Below, piece by piece: positions 1-10,439 of a DNA stretch of 64,000 nt. Source of the DNA: Streptomyces sp. CC0208 (GTDB lineage: Bacteria > Actinomycetota > Actinomycetes > Streptomycetales > Streptomycetaceae); assembly GCF_003443735.1 (NCBI RefSeq), contig NZ_CP031969.1, positions 1,736,001-1,800,000 of the forward strand, written 5' to 3'. Within the stretch, counting starts at the first letter, position 1; each line of letters starts with the position of its first letter. Under the pieces are notes generated by a model, which ran no database searches, had not been told where the DNA came from, and was given only the letters and a program-made list of their open reading frames with translations. A program made the translations under genes and the position numbers.

Positions 1-86
1 CACCGGCCCTGCGGCCTGGCCGTATGCACGATGCCGCAGCCGCCCGCAACGAAGGCATCGCCGTCCGCTTCCAGCATTGTTCCTGA
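1..86 (+). CDS. Possible 3' end of a gene entering from the left edge
   Basis: A frame open from base 3 reads to a TGA at 84-86, ending ...RNEGIAVRFQHCS. Only 27 codons are visible, so neither coding status nor family can be judged. Bases 87-158 hold nothing recognisable. The next gene is convergent, ending at 159. Confidence 0.2.
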   Translation, partial: PALRPGRMHDAAAARNEGIAVRFQHCS

Positions 87-158
87 GCCGCGACCACCGC
101 GGACAAGCGATCACACCGCCCAGAAACCTGCTCACCGGTCCGCCTGCACCGACGGCAC

Positions 159-1517
159 TCAGGCCCAGGGGCTGACCACCGTGAAGGAGCTGTCGGCGCG
201 GAACGTGTCGGTGTTCTGGTAGGGGTCCACGCGCAGGGCGTAGTCGTAGTGGCGGATGTAGCGGCCGGGGTAGTTGTACGACTCCAGGCGGACGGAGCCG
301 GAGGCGCTGCCCGGGCGGGCGCAGTAGGTGGCGTCCTTCTTGAAGGTCTCGGTGCCGTTGCTGCTGTCGAAGCGGACCCGGAAGTCCCAGTGGCGGAGAT
401 AGCGGCCGGAGGAGTCGCGGAAGGAGTAGCAGTTGGCGTCGGCGAGGCCGGGTACGACGGTGAAGGTGGCGCTCTGCTTGACGGCGGTGCTGCTGGAGGT
501 GCCCACCGGGTCGATGTAGCCGAGGCTGTCGGTGCGTACCACCGCGTACCGGTCGGGGTAGTTGACCGACCGCAGCGACCTGGAGGCGTTGGCGGGCAGG
601 GTGACACCGCCGGGGACTGTCTCCTTCAGCACGGTGGCGTGGCGGATGAAGCCGGACAGCCCGGGCACCTCGGTGGGCGCGGACCAGGTGGCGAAGTTGT
701 CGTAACTGTCGCTGTACCAGTACTTTCCGGCGCGGTAGCCGTCGTAGTAGATGCGCCAGCCGCCGTTGTCGAGCTGGACCAGGGCCGGACCCTCGACCCA
801 GTCGCCGAAGCCCGCCCAGTCGCCCGTCTTGCGCAGGGTGTACGGGCCGGTGAGGCTGGAGGCGGTGGCGTACTCGATGTACTTCGTCGTCTCGTTCTTG
901 GTGAACGCGTGGTAGGTGGAGCCGACCTTGACGATGAAGGTGTCGATGTAGTTCGGGCCGATACCGGACAGCTGGGTGGGCGCGGACCAGGTGGTCAGCG
1001 CCGCGTTGGTCGCCGTGATCTTGTAGGCGGTGAAGTGGGTGGCGGTGCTCGCCGCCGTCAGGGACACGACGACGTTGACGCTGCCGTCGGTGTCGATGAA
1101 CCACTCAGGTGCCCAGGTGCGGGTCAGCCCGCTGATCGGGATCGTGTAGTTGTACAGGAACGTCCAGTTGACCCGGTCGGCGCTCCGGGCGAAACCGATC
1201 GTGTTGCCCGTCCAGTCGGTGGTGTAAGTGAGGTAGTAGTAGCCGTCGGTGTGCTTGAAGATGCTGGGGTCCCGGATCAGCCCGGACGGCGGGGTGTAGG
1301 CAGGCCCTTTCTGCAGGGTGAATCCGGTGGCGTCCGGCGAGTCGTACACATACAGGTTCGACTCACTGCTGTTGGTGAACGCGGTCATCGTGTACCGCGT
1401 GGCCTGCCCGGCCGGCGGGGCGGCAGCTGTCGCGGTGCCCTCAAAAACGGCGCCGCCCAGCAGGACCAGCAGCAGCGGGCCCAGCAGGGCGAGCAGCTTT
1501 CTTACGGTTCTGTTCAC
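159..1517 (-). CDS. Secreted GH43-type arabinanase/arabinofuranosidase with C-terminal CBM42 (AbfB) domain
   Basis: 452 aa. The GTG at 1517 is chosen because GGAGGAAGA lies just upstream and it is followed by a signal peptide (NRTVRKLL, hydrophobic core, ATAAAP). Residues about 35-305 form a five-bladed-propeller GH43-like domain: RDPSIF carries the likely general base Asp and WVEGPALV the likely acid Glu. Residues about 314-452 are an AbfB/CBM42 beta-trefoil with repeated SxNYPxRY and LRHxDxxxR motifs, which binds arabinofuranose side chains. Expected role: extracellular release of arabinose from arabinan or arabinoxylan. It is transcribed away from the other hydrolases in this island. Exact linkage specificity cannot be read from sequence. 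Confidence 0.8.
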   Translation of the reverse strand: MNRTVRKLLALLGPLLLVLLGGAVFEGTATAAAPPAGQATRYTMTAFTNSSESNLYVYDSPDATGFTLQKGPAYTPPSGLIRDPSIFKHTDGYYYLTYTTDWTGNTIGFARSADRVNWTFLYNYTIPISGLTRTWAPEWFIDTDGSVNVVVSLTAASTATHFTAYKITATNAALTTWSAPTQLSGIGPNYIDTFIVKVGSTYHAFTKNETTKYIEYATASSLTGPYTLRKTGDWAGFGDWVEGPALVQLDNGGWRIYYDGYRAGKYWYSDSYDNFATWSAPTEVPGLSGFIRHATVLKETVPGGVTLPANASRSLRSVNYPDRYAVVRTDSLGYIDPVGTSSSTAVKQSATFTVVPGLADANCYSFRDSSGRYLRHWDFRVRFDSSNGTETFKKDATYCARPGSASGSVRLESYNYPGRYIRHYDYALRVDPYQNTDTFRADSSFTVVSPWA

Positions 1518-1551
1518 TCTTCCTCCGGGCTCGGCCAGTCCGCGCGTTTGC

Positions 1552-1563
1552 TCGATATATCGA
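1552..1563. promoter_or_regulatory. Palindromic ATATCGA operator candidate in the divergent GH promoter region
   Basis: TCGATATATCGA is a perfect 12-bp palindrome 35 bp upstream of the GH43 start. Related half-sites occur at about 1657-1665 (GGATATCGAAG) and 1750-1761 (TTCGAAATATCGG) in the same 1518-1933 gap. AT-rich dyads of this size in Streptomyces hydrolase promoters are often sugar-responsive repressor (LacI/ROK) sites; that assignment is inference. The rest of 1518-1933 shows no convincing gene. Confidence 0.4.
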
Positions 1564-1933
1564 ACGATGTGCGGAACTTCGAGCAGAAGATAAGTTTGGG
1601 CCGCGGTTTCGTCAACGTTTCCGGCGAGTACCGTCGGCGCATTTCCTGGCCACCCGGATATCGAAGAAGCCGCGGTGTCACACACGTTGACTTCCACACG
1701 GGACCCCCTTTACGTTCAGCGCCAACCCCGTCCGGCAATTCGACCCACGTTCGAAATATCGGCCATTCGCGGTGCGAGAGCGGTCCCGCCCCCGGAAGGA
1801 ACCCACCCCCCATGCCCGCAACCACGTGCTTTCCAGGCGCGAGCCCTTCGCCAACCCCACTGCCTGGACACCGGACTTCGACGCCCTCGAGGTGCAGGCG
1901 GTGTCTCGCGTGGGAGAACCGCCCGTCCACGCG

Positions 1934-2480
1934 ATGACTTCTGCAAAAGGACGGTTCTTGGACGTCACCCGACGACAGCTCGGCCGGCTCGCCGCGGTCG
2001 GCGCCGGGGCGCTCGTGCTGCCGCACCTGCTGCCCCCGAGCAGGGCGGCGGCGACCGTACCTCCGGCCGGCACGTGGGGCGACCAGGGCGACGGCACTCT
2101 GACCTACGGTCCGCCGATCACGCAGAACGCCGTGTGCCCGCGCACCACTTGGGATGCCAACGGAGTCAGCCGAAGCGGCACCGGCTACGTCGACGTCGAC
2201 TCGGGGCAATACGCCATCGCGACCACCGGAGTCTGTCCCGTGCGTCAGCGTGCGCAGCGGCAAGGTCGCAGGCGTCCACCGTGCGTCGAACGCGGACGGC
2301 ACCGCCGTCGGCCGGTCAAGCCACCAGTGGCAGCCGCGCCCGCAGACCGGGGGGCGAGTTCGTCCTGGTCAGCCGCAACAGCGGCAAGGTGCTCGACGTC
2401 AGGGGAGGCAGTACGGCCGAGGGTGTCACGCTGATCCAGTACCGCGACGTCGGCAGTTGCAAATCGCTCTCTCGTCATCG
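1934..2480 (+). pseudogene. Decayed Tat-secreted GH43 gene with ricin-type trefoil remnant
   Basis: From ATG 1934 the frame gives a twin-arginine signal (TRRQLGRLAAVGAGALVL...RAAAT), then TWGDQGDGT, which resembles the mature N-terminus of GH43 enzymes. It jumps almost directly to GTGYVDVDSG, like the end of such a domain, implying loss of most of the catalytic core. Ricin-trefoil text then continues in other frames: VSVRSGKVAGVHRASNADGTAV in one, GEFVLVSRNSGKVLDVRGG in another, so at least two frameshifts follow. It ends raggedly about 10 bp before the GH127 start. I read it as a dead GH43-CBM gene. Confidence 0.55.
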
Positions 2481-2491
2481 AAAGGTGCAAG

Positions 2492-4798
2492 ATGTCTTCC
2501 TCCGTCAGCAGACGGCGCCTTCTGCAAGCAGCCGGGGCCACGGTCGCCGCATCCGCAACGGGATCCTTCATGGGCGCATCTCCCGCGCAGGCGGCCGTTC
2601 CTCCCGCAAGGGCCGACATCGGGGTCTTGGCGCACCCCTTCGAACTCGGTCAGGTCCGGCTCACCGCAAGCCGGTGGCTGGACAACCAGAACCGAACGCA
2701 GAACTATCTACGGTTCGTCGATGTCGACCGACTGCTGTACAACTTCCGCGCCAACCACCGGCTCTCCACCAACGGCGCGGTTGCCACCGGCGGCTGGGAC
2801 GCGCCGGACTTCCCCTTCCGTACCCACGTCCAAGGGCACTTCCTCACGGCCTGGGCACAGCTGTACGCCGTGAGCGGGGACACCGTCTGCCGGGACAAGG
2901 CCACCTACATGGTCGCGGAGCTGGCCAAGTGCCAGGCCAACAACAGCGCCGCCGGTTTCAGCGCCGGGTACCTCTCCGGCTACCCCGAGTCAGACTTCAC
3001 CGCTCTGGAACAGCGGACCCTGAGCAACGGCAACGTGCCGTACTACACCATCCACAAGACCCTCGCCGGCCTGCTGGACGTATGGCGCCACATCGGCAGC
3101 ACACAAGCCCGTGACGTGCTGCTCGCCCTGGCGGGATGGGTCGACTGGCGCACCGGCAGGCTGAGCGGCCAGCAGATGCAGACCATGCTGCAGACGGAGT
3201 TCGGCGGCATGAACACCGTGCTGACGGACCTCTACCAGCAGACAGGCGACGCGCGGTGGCTCACCGCCGCCCGGCGGTTCGACCACGCCGCGGTGTTCGA
3301 CCCCCTGGCGTCCGGCCAGGACCAGCTCAGCGGACTGCATGCCAACACCCAGGTGCCCAAGTGGATCGGGGCCGCCCGGGAGTACAAGGCCACCGGCACG
3401 ACGCGCTACCGGGACATCGCCACCAACGCCTGGAACTTCACCGTCAACGCGCACACCTACGCCATCGGCGGCAACAGCCAGGCGGAGCACTTCCGCGCTC
3501 CGAACGCCATCGCCGGCTACCTGAACAAGGACACGTGCGAAAGCTGCAACACCGTCAACATGCTCACCCTCACGCGGGAGTTGTTCGCGCTGGATCCGAA
3601 CCGGGCCGCGCTGTTCGACTACTACGAGCAGGCGTGGCTCAACCAGATGATCGGCCAGCAGAACCCGGCCGACGGCCACGGTCACGTCACCTACTTCACT
3701 CCCCTCAATCCGGGCGGCCGCCGCGGTGTGGGCCCGGCGTGGGGCGGCGGCACCTGGAGCACCGACTACGGCACCTTCTGGTGCTGCCAGGGCACGGGCC
3801 TGGAGATGCACACCAGGCTGATGGACTCCCTCTACTTCCGCAGTGACGACACCCTGATCGTGAACCTGTTCGTGCCCTCGGTGCTCAACTGGTCGGAGCG
3901 CGGGATCACGGTCACCCAGACCACGTCGTACCCGAACAGCGACACCACGACCCTGCAAGTCACCGGCAACGTCAGCGGTACCTGGGCGATGCGCATCCGC
4001 ATCCCGGGCTGGACCGCAGGGGCCACGATCAGCGTCAACGGCACGCGGCAGGACATCACCACCACGCCCGGCAGCTACGCCACCCTGACCCGCTCCTGGA
4101 CCTCCGGCGACACGGTCACCGTCCGTCTGCCCATGCGGGTCGTCATGCGAGCGGCCAACGACAACCCGAACGTCGCCGCGATCACCTACGGCCCCGTGGT
4201 CCTGTCGGGCAACTACGGTGACGCCGGGCTCAGTTCCCTCCCGTCGCTGAACACGTCCTCGATCACCCGGACCAACGGCACTTCGCTCTCCTTCACCGCG
4301 ACCGCCAACGGCTCCACCGTCAACCTGGGCCCGTTCCACGACGCGCACGGCCACAACTACACCGTCTACTGGAACACCAGCGACACCGTCCGGCTCGCCA
4401 ACGTGGGCAGCGGTCTCGTGCTGGGCATCCAGAACATGTCCACGGCCGACGGTGGCCGCGCTCTGCAGTGGAACGACTCGGGCACCGCCGACCACGACTG
4501 GCAGATGATCGCCGACGGAAACGCGGTCCGCTTCCGCAACGCCCACAGCGGCAAGGTGCTCGGCGTCCTGAACATGTCGACGGCGGAAGGCGCGACCGTC
4601 CTGCAGTGGTCGGACAACGGCACCGCCGACCACCGATGGACGCTGCTCGACCAGGGAGACGGAACCTACAAGATCCGCAACGAGAACAGCGGCAAGTTGC
4701 TCGCCATCGCGAACAACTCCACTGCCGTGGGTGCGTTCGCGGTCCAGGACTCGGACGACGGCACTGCCGACAACCGGTGGCGCATCGTGAGGAACTAG
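2492..4798 (+). CDS. Tat-secreted GH127/GH146-type beta-L-arabinofuranosidase with ricin-type trefoil tail
   Basis: 768 aa. ATG 2492 follows AAAGG and opens a Tat signal (SRRRLLQAAGATVAASA...AQAAVP). The body is a DUF1680 (alpha/alpha)6-barrel. The zinc-thiolate active site characterised in Bifidobacterium HypBA1 (Glu338, Cys340, Cys417, Cys418) is matched by E350-S-C352 and by C431-C432 in FWCCQGTG, with nearly the same spacing; C431 is the expected nucleophile. Residues about 625-768 form a three-repeat trefoil (SGKVLGVLNMSTAEG, LQW..GTADHRW). It should remove terminal beta-L-arabinofuranose from plant arabinan or extensin glycans outside the cell. GH127 versus GH146 cannot be settled here. 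Confidence 0.85.
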   Translation: MSSSVSRRRLLQAAGATVAASATGSFMGASPAQAAVPPARADIGVLAHPFELGQVRLTASRWLDNQNRTQNYLRFVDVDRLLYNFRANHRLSTNGAVATGGWDAPDFPFRTHVQGHFLTAWAQLYAVSGDTVCRDKATYMVAELAKCQANNSAAGFSAGYLSGYPESDFTALEQRTLSNGNVPYYTIHKTLAGLLDVWRHIGSTQARDVLLALAGWVDWRTGRLSGQQMQTMLQTEFGGMNTVLTDLYQQTGDARWLTAARRFDHAAVFDPLASGQDQLSGLHANTQVPKWIGAAREYKATGTTRYRDIATNAWNFTVNAHTYAIGGNSQAEHFRAPNAIAGYLNKDTCESCNTVNMLTLTRELFALDPNRAALFDYYEQAWLNQMIGQQNPADGHGHVTYFTPLNPGGRRGVGPAWGGGTWSTDYGTFWCCQGTGLEMHTRLMDSLYFRSDDTLIVNLFVPSVLNWSERGITVTQTTSYPNSDTTTLQVTGNVSGTWAMRIRIPGWTAGATISVNGTRQDITTTPGSYATLTRSWTSGDTVTVRLPMRVVMRAANDNPNVAAITYGPVVLSGNYGDAGLSSLPSLNTSSITRTNGTSLSFTATANGSTVNLGPFHDAHGHNYTVYWNTSDTVRLANVGSGLVLGIQNMSTADGGRALQWNDSGTADHDWQMIADGNAVRFRNAHSGKVLGVLNMSTAEGATVLQWSDNGTADHRWTLLDQGDGTYKIRNENSGKLLAIANNSTAVGAFAVQDSDDGTADNRWRIVRN

Positions 4799-6286
<1,488 letters not shown>

Positions 6287-6328
6287 TCTGCGCGTACATG
6301 ATCACAGGCTCGTGACCTTGCCCCTTGA

Positions 6329-6358
6329 GGGAGGCAAAGCACTTCCGCTTTGCCTCCC
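6329..6358 (+). terminator. Rho-independent-type hairpin after the GH127-GH62 unit
   Basis: A perfect 12-bp inverted repeat (GGGAGGCAAAGC / GCTTTGCCTCCC) around a 6-nt loop starts 43 bp after the GH62 stop. It lacks a U-run, as is usual in Streptomyces. Confidence 0.7.
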
Positions 6359-6625
6359 AGGACGGACCTCCCACGGTTCTTCCCCTACACAGACGACTGC
6401 TTCGTGTCTTACGCGTCCGCCGTCCTGACGGTCGCCGCGTCCGTCACGGCCGCGGTCCAGACCACCGCCACGGCCGCGCCGGGCTGGGCTGGGCTGGGCT
6501 GGGCAGGAACAGCTTCGAGCGAGGCCGCCGACGCAGGCCTGCGGGCCAACCCCACCAGGTTCCCCAGAGGCATGAAGGCGGCCGGCGACTACATCCACGG
6601 CAAGGGCCTGAAGTTCAGGATCCGG
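6350..6625 (+). pseudogene. GH27 alpha-galactosidase fragment
   Basis: The stretch near 6536-6625 reads LRANPTRFPRGMKAAGDYIHGKGLKF, which matches the conserved GH27 strand/helix before the catalytic region (typically RFPSGMKALADYVHxKGLKFGIY). Upstream is a signal-like hydrophobic segment (about 6410-6475) and a run of GGGCT pentamers. The YxDD and catalytic segments are absent and the frame decays after KFRI. A dead remnant, not a small gene. Confidence 0.5.
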
Positions 6626-6725
6626 CACCTACCGGATTCCGGCGTCGGGAACCACCTCCATGGGCGTCACGAAGAAGCGCCACGGCTCGATCCCGGATCA
6701 GCCGTCTACTGGGCACACCCGCCCG

Positions 6726-6893
6726 TCACTTCCGCTCTGTCGTCCGGACGGGGAGAGGCTCGACCGAGCGCAGGTGCTCCCACTGCTTGGTGTTGCTCAC
6801 GTGCAGCAGTGCGGCGGCCTGGCTGAGGGCGGCATCACGGGTGGACAGCGCGTTGAAGATCGCCTCGTACTCGGCCAGGGCGCGGCCGGCGGC
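6726..6893 (-). pseudogene. C-terminal fragment of an FCD-domain (GntR/FadR-type) regulator
   Basis: The minus strand encodes ALAEYEAIFNALSTRD-AALSQAAALLHVSNTKQWEHL, the last two helices typical of an FCD ligand domain. No DNA-binding domain is present, and the upstream sequence switches abruptly to an unrelated gene fragment. Probably the truncated end of a sugar-responsive regulator. Confidence 0.45.
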
Positions 6894-7015
6894 TCTACGG
6901 GAAGGCGATCGCGGCGGCGGGCAGGGGCGTGCCGTGCGCCTCGCACATTTCGGCGATCGCCCGAGCGCGGTCGACCAGGGCGGCGGTGCGTCGCGGTAGC
7001 CGTACCTCATGCCCG
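6894..7015 (-). pseudogene. Aldo/keto reductase fragment
   Basis: The minus strand reads MRYGYRDAPP and then, one base out of frame, ALVDRARAIAEMCEAHG followed by TPLPAAAIAFP and a stop. This resembles the late region of Streptomyces D-threo-aldose-1-dehydrogenase-type aldo/keto reductases. It is fused head to tail with the FCD fragment and carries a frameshift. Confidence 0.4.
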
Positions 7016-7195
7016 GAACCGCTGGAACGCCATCGTGAACGCTGGTCGACGCGCACCCCACCACGGAGTGACCTGAAGAAGTTCCCGGCTCACGGCAACC
7101 GGGTGAGGGGTCTGTGACAACAAGGAAGCGGAGCCGGCCAGTTCCGGTGGCCGGGCTTTCCTCCAGTGACAGCATGCAAGGAGCACCTCACCCCC

Positions 7196-9385
7196 ATGAA
7201 CAACCCCACGAACGGCGGGCGCCGCGGGCGTCATCGCCGCCGCTGGACCGCCACCGCTGTACTGCTCGGTGTGCCCGCCGCCGTCGTGCCGTACCTCGTG
7301 TTCACGCAGGACGACTCGCAGGCCAGCAGTGCGCAGACCACGGTCGCGGCTCGGCCGTATGTGTGGAAGAACGCCCAGGTGGTGGGTGGCGGTTATGTCA
7401 CCGGGCTGGTGTTCAACCCGCGGGAGAAGGGCCTGCTGTACGCGCGCACCGACATGGGTGGTGCCTACCGCTGGGACGCCGCGGCCGAGCAGTGGATCCC
7501 GTTGACCGACTGGATCGGCGAGAAGGACTGGAACCTGCTGGGCATCGACTCGGTGGCCACCGACCCCGTCGACCCCAAGCGGCTCTACCTCTCGGCGGGC
7601 ACCTACACCAACGACTGGGCGGGCAACGGCGCGATCCTTCGCTCCACCGACAAGGGCCGCACCTTCAAGCGCACCGATCTGCCGTTCAAGGTGGGCGGCA
7701 ACGAGGAAGGCCGCGGGGCGGGCGAGCGGCTGGTGGTCGACCCCGCGGACAACGGCACCCTCCTGCTGGGCACCCGTAAGAACGGCCTGTGGCGCAGCAC
7801 CGACCACGGCGTGACGTGGCGTCAGGTCTCCTCGTTCCCCGTCAAGGACGGGGCGAGCAGCGGTGCGGGCATCTCCTTCGTGACGTACGGACCGGCCGGC
7901 AGCAAGACGATCTACGTCGGCGTCAACGACAAGTCCACCTCCCTGTACCGCTCCACCGACGGCGGCAGCACCTGGCAAGCCGTCTCCGGGCAGCCGACCG
8001 GCCAGCTGCCGCAGCACGGGGTGCTCTCCGGTGACGGCTCGCTGTACCTGACGTACACCGACAAGCTGGGGCCCAACGGCGTGACGGCGGGTTCGGTGTG
8101 GAAGTACACACCGGCCGGCGGGGCGTGGAAGAACATCTCCCCGTCCCAGGGCAGTTACGGCTTCTCCGGTCTGGCCGTCGACCCACGCAAGCCTTCCACG
8201 GTGATGGTCACCACCCTTGACCGCTGGTGGCCCGAGGACGAGGTCTACCGGACCACCAACGGCGGCACGACCTGGAAGGCCCTGGCCGACAAGTCGGTGC
8301 GCAGCGCCTCCGCCGCTCCTTACGTCGGCACGCACACCGGGCACTGGATGACCGCCCTGGCCATCGATCCCTTCAACTCCGGGCATGTGCTGTACGGCAC
8401 CGGCAACGGCATCCTGCGCAGCAAGGACGCCAATGCCTCCGACAGCGGCGGCACCAGCCACTGGAGCAGCGGGGCCCGAGGGCTGGAGGAGACCGCGCTG
8501 ATGGACGCGATCGCCCCGCCCGGCGGCGCCACCGTCATCACCTCCATGGGCGACCAGGGCGGCTTCCGCCACGACTCCCTCACCAAGGTGCCCTCCGGGC
8601 GCCTGAAGAACCCGCTGATGACCAACAGCACCGACATCGACTTCGCCCAGGCCAAGCCCGCGATGATGGTCCGCGTCGGCCGCGGCGGCGCGCAGGACGG
8701 CGCGTACTCCACCGACGGCGGCCGCAGCTGGCACGGCTTCAAGGCAGAGCCGGTGGCCAGTGCCCAGGACGGGCGTGTCGCGCTCGCGGCGGACGGCTCC
8801 GCCATCGTCTGGACCCAGGCAGGTCAGGCCCCGTACCGCTCGACGGACAAGGGAGCGAGCTGGTCCAGGGTCAACGGCCTGGGCACCGACGCCGTGGTCG
8901 TCGCCGACCGCTCCTCAGCGAGGACCTTCTACTCACTGTCCGGCGGCACGCTCTACGCCAGCACCGACGGCGGCGCGACCTTCACCGCCCGCTCCGGCAA
9001 CCTGCCCGCCGGCAAGCTCAACGCCGTCCCCGGCATCGCCGGTGACCTGTGGATCGCCGGCGGCGATAAGGGGCTGCTGCACTCCACCGACGGCGGCCGT
9101 ACCTTCACCACGCTCAGGTCCGTGCAGTCCGCCTCCGCCCTCGGCTTCGGCAAGGCCAAGCCGGGCGCCAACTACCAGGCCCTGTACCTGATCGGCACCG
9201 TCAAGAACGTCACCGGAGTCTTCCGCTCCACCGACAAGGGCGCCACCTGGCTCCGCGTCAACGACAACGCCCACCAGTGGGGCGCCATCGGCAGCGTCGG
9301 CGTCATCACCGGCGACCCCGACACCTACGGCCGCGTCTACGTCGGCACCAACGGACGCGGCCTCCAGTACGGCGACCCGTCCTGA
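7196..9385 (+). CDS. Secreted GH74 xyloglucanase
   Basis: 729 aa. ATG 7196 is preferred over the in-frame ATG 7166 because AAGGAG sits 12 nt upstream and a signal peptide follows (RRGRHRRRWTATAVLL...). The mature protein has the two tandem seven-bladed propellers of GH74, with many BNR-like repeats (STDGGxTW, STDKGxTW). YARTDMGGAYRWD near the N-terminus carries the conserved catalytic base Asp. GH74 enzymes cut the beta-1,4-glucan backbone of xyloglucan. There is no cellulose-binding module, unlike many secreted homologues, so it may act on soluble xyloglucan; that is inference. It is followed by two strong hairpins and appears monocistronic. Confidence 0.92.
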   Translation: MNNPTNGGRRGRHRRRWTATAVLLGVPAAVVPYLVFTQDDSQASSAQTTVAARPYVWKNAQVVGGGYVTGLVFNPREKGLLYARTDMGGAYRWDAAAEQWIPLTDWIGEKDWNLLGIDSVATDPVDPKRLYLSAGTYTNDWAGNGAILRSTDKGRTFKRTDLPFKVGGNEEGRGAGERLVVDPADNGTLLLGTRKNGLWRSTDHGVTWRQVSSFPVKDGASSGAGISFVTYGPAGSKTIYVGVNDKSTSLYRSTDGGSTWQAVSGQPTGQLPQHGVLSGDGSLYLTYTDKLGPNGVTAGSVWKYTPAGGAWKNISPSQGSYGFSGLAVDPRKPSTVMVTTLDRWWPEDEVYRTTNGGTTWKALADKSVRSASAAPYVGTHTGHWMTALAIDPFNSGHVLYGTGNGILRSKDANASDSGGTSHWSSGARGLEETALMDAIAPPGGATVITSMGDQGGFRHDSLTKVPSGRLKNPLMTNSTDIDFAQAKPAMMVRVGRGGAQDGAYSTDGGRSWHGFKAEPVASAQDGRVALAADGSAIVWTQAGQAPYRSTDKGASWSRVNGLGTDAVVVADRSSARTFYSLSGGTLYASTDGGATFTARSGNLPAGKLNAVPGIAGDLWIAGGDKGLLHSTDGGRTFTTLRSVQSASALGFGKAKPGANYQALYLIGTVKNVTGVFRSTDKGATWLRVNDNAHQWGAIGSVGVITGDPDTYGRVYVGTNGRGLQYGDPS

Positions 9386-9400
9386 CCTCGAAGTTTCGTG

Positions 9401-9429
9401 ACGGTCCGCCGACGGAGTCGGTGGACCGT
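9401..9429 (+). terminator. Hairpin after GH74
   Basis: ACGGTCCGCCGA / TCGGTGGACCGT, a 12-bp stem with one G-T wobble and a 5-nt loop, 16 bp after the GH74 stop. Confidence 0.6.
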
Positions 9430-9469
9430 TCTCGGCACCGTTCGCGCGTTGTCGGGAGCGGGCTCGCCA

Positions 9470-9504
9470 GAGCCCCGGTCCAGATTCCGTCTGGACCGGG
9501 GCTC
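9470..9504. terminator. Strong bidirectional terminator hairpin
   Basis: A perfect 15-bp inverted repeat (GAGCCCCGGTCCAGA / TCTGGACCGGGGCTC) with loop TTCCG, between GH74 (+) and the lipoprotein gene (-). Bases 9505-9635 show nothing else. Confidence 0.8.
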
Positions 9505-9635
9505 TCGGCGTTCTCACTGCCTGGCTGACCGTCGGCTCAGTCGACGCTCAACCCCGAACTGACGGGCCGCCCTGCTCTCACGCCTCGCCTGGTGGGCAGC
9601 CGCGGGCCCGGCGTCGAGGTCTCCAGGTCCTCGAC

Positions 9636-9872
9636 TTACTTGGTCGTCTGGTTGTCGAAGATCTCCTGGGTGTACTGGTCCATGGTCTTGGCGTCGACGT
9701 CGTCGCAGGCGTCGGGGCGCTTGCTTTGTGTGCCCTTGAGGTCCTTGACCTGCTTCTCCAAAGCGGCCTTACAGGCGGCGAGGTCGGGTTTCTCGCCGCT
9801 GCTGCTGCTGCAGGCGGTTGTCGTAGCGGCGAGGGCGAGCAGGACGGCTGTGATGGCTATACGGGTGCGCAT
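9636..9872 (-). CDS. Small lipoprotein
   Basis: 78 aa. ATG 9872 follows a strong AGGAGGAAAT ribosome-binding site. The N-terminus MRTRIAITAVLLALAATTTAC is a type II signal peptide with Cys21 as the lipid anchor. The mature part is short, charged and helical, with two further Cys (DLAACKAAL, DACDDVD) that could pair. No family is recognised. It lies downstream of a deleted copy of the GntR/ABC operon, which suggests it was once the last gene of such an operon. Confidence 0.7.
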   Translation of the reverse strand: MRTRIAITAVLLALAATTTACSSSSGEKPDLAACKAALEKQVKDLKGTQSKRPDACDDVDAKTMDQYTQEIFDNQTTK

Positions 9873-10026
9873 ATTTCCTCCTGAGACTGTTTGGCACAGA
9901 TGGGCATCGTGCGGCAGGTGGGAGCCTGCTGAAGGTGCTGTGGCAGTGGTGAACAGCGCGTTCGCGGCCCTGTCCGACGGCGTCGTCACCGGAGTGCCGG
10001 TGAGGGCCGCGGAGAGGGAGTCCCCC

Positions 10027-10083
10027 CTGCCGCTCACGTCCCCAGACGAAGAGGAAGGCCACGATGCCGACGGTCAGGTCGAC
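10027..10083 (-). pseudogene. Remnant of the 3' end of an ABC permease gene
   Basis: The minus strand encodes DLTVGIVAFLFVWGRERQ, nearly identical to the last residues of the intact permease ending at 12974 (ALTAGIVAFLFIWGRKRLV). Nothing else of the permease remains. It sits between a copy of the GntR promoter-operator and the lipoprotein gene, so it marks the scar of a deleted paralogous operon. Confidence 0.65.
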
Positions 10084-10106
10084 GGCCACCCCTCCCCTTA
10101 ACCACT

Positions 10107-10161
10107 ATTCCACTACTCGATTAGTGGAATGATGATGGAAGGGAGTGACGGGAGTTGTCAA
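10107..10161 (-). promoter_or_regulatory. Promoter-operator copy 1 (for the deleted operon and lipoprotein)
   Basis: On the minus strand TTGACA (10161-10156) is followed by the same sequence as at 10440-10494, ending in the 24-bp dyad at 10107-10130 (TTCCACTA ... TAGTGGAA). It is oriented toward the permease remnant and lipoprotein. Probably bound by the GntR regulator encoded at 10518. Bases 10162-10439, between the two copies, show no recognisable gene. Confidence 0.6.
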
Positions 10162-10439
10162 TAGGGACCCGAGCCCTGCGCTGCCAGGCGCTTCGCCCGG
10201 CGACGGTCGTGAAGGGTGAGCTCGGCAGCACGCGATGACACGTCACTGCAGCTCGCGCACGCCCTGACCACCGTCAGCACCCGCCGTGACAAATCGCCGC
10301 CGCGCACTTCCAACCCGCCCTCGATCACGGCTGCCGATGCAGGGTCCGCACCTGACTGACCACCGAAATGTCGGCCGATGGGCCCCTCTGGTCACTTCGG
10401 ACACGACCAGATCTCGCCTCTTGCCTCTCCCGGACCCCG

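Noticed and set aside
249..1937. 562-codon open frame on the plus strand
   Set aside because: Antisense shadow of the GH43 gene; Gly/Val/Arg-rich composition typical of reversed high-GC coding frames, and no ribosome-binding site.
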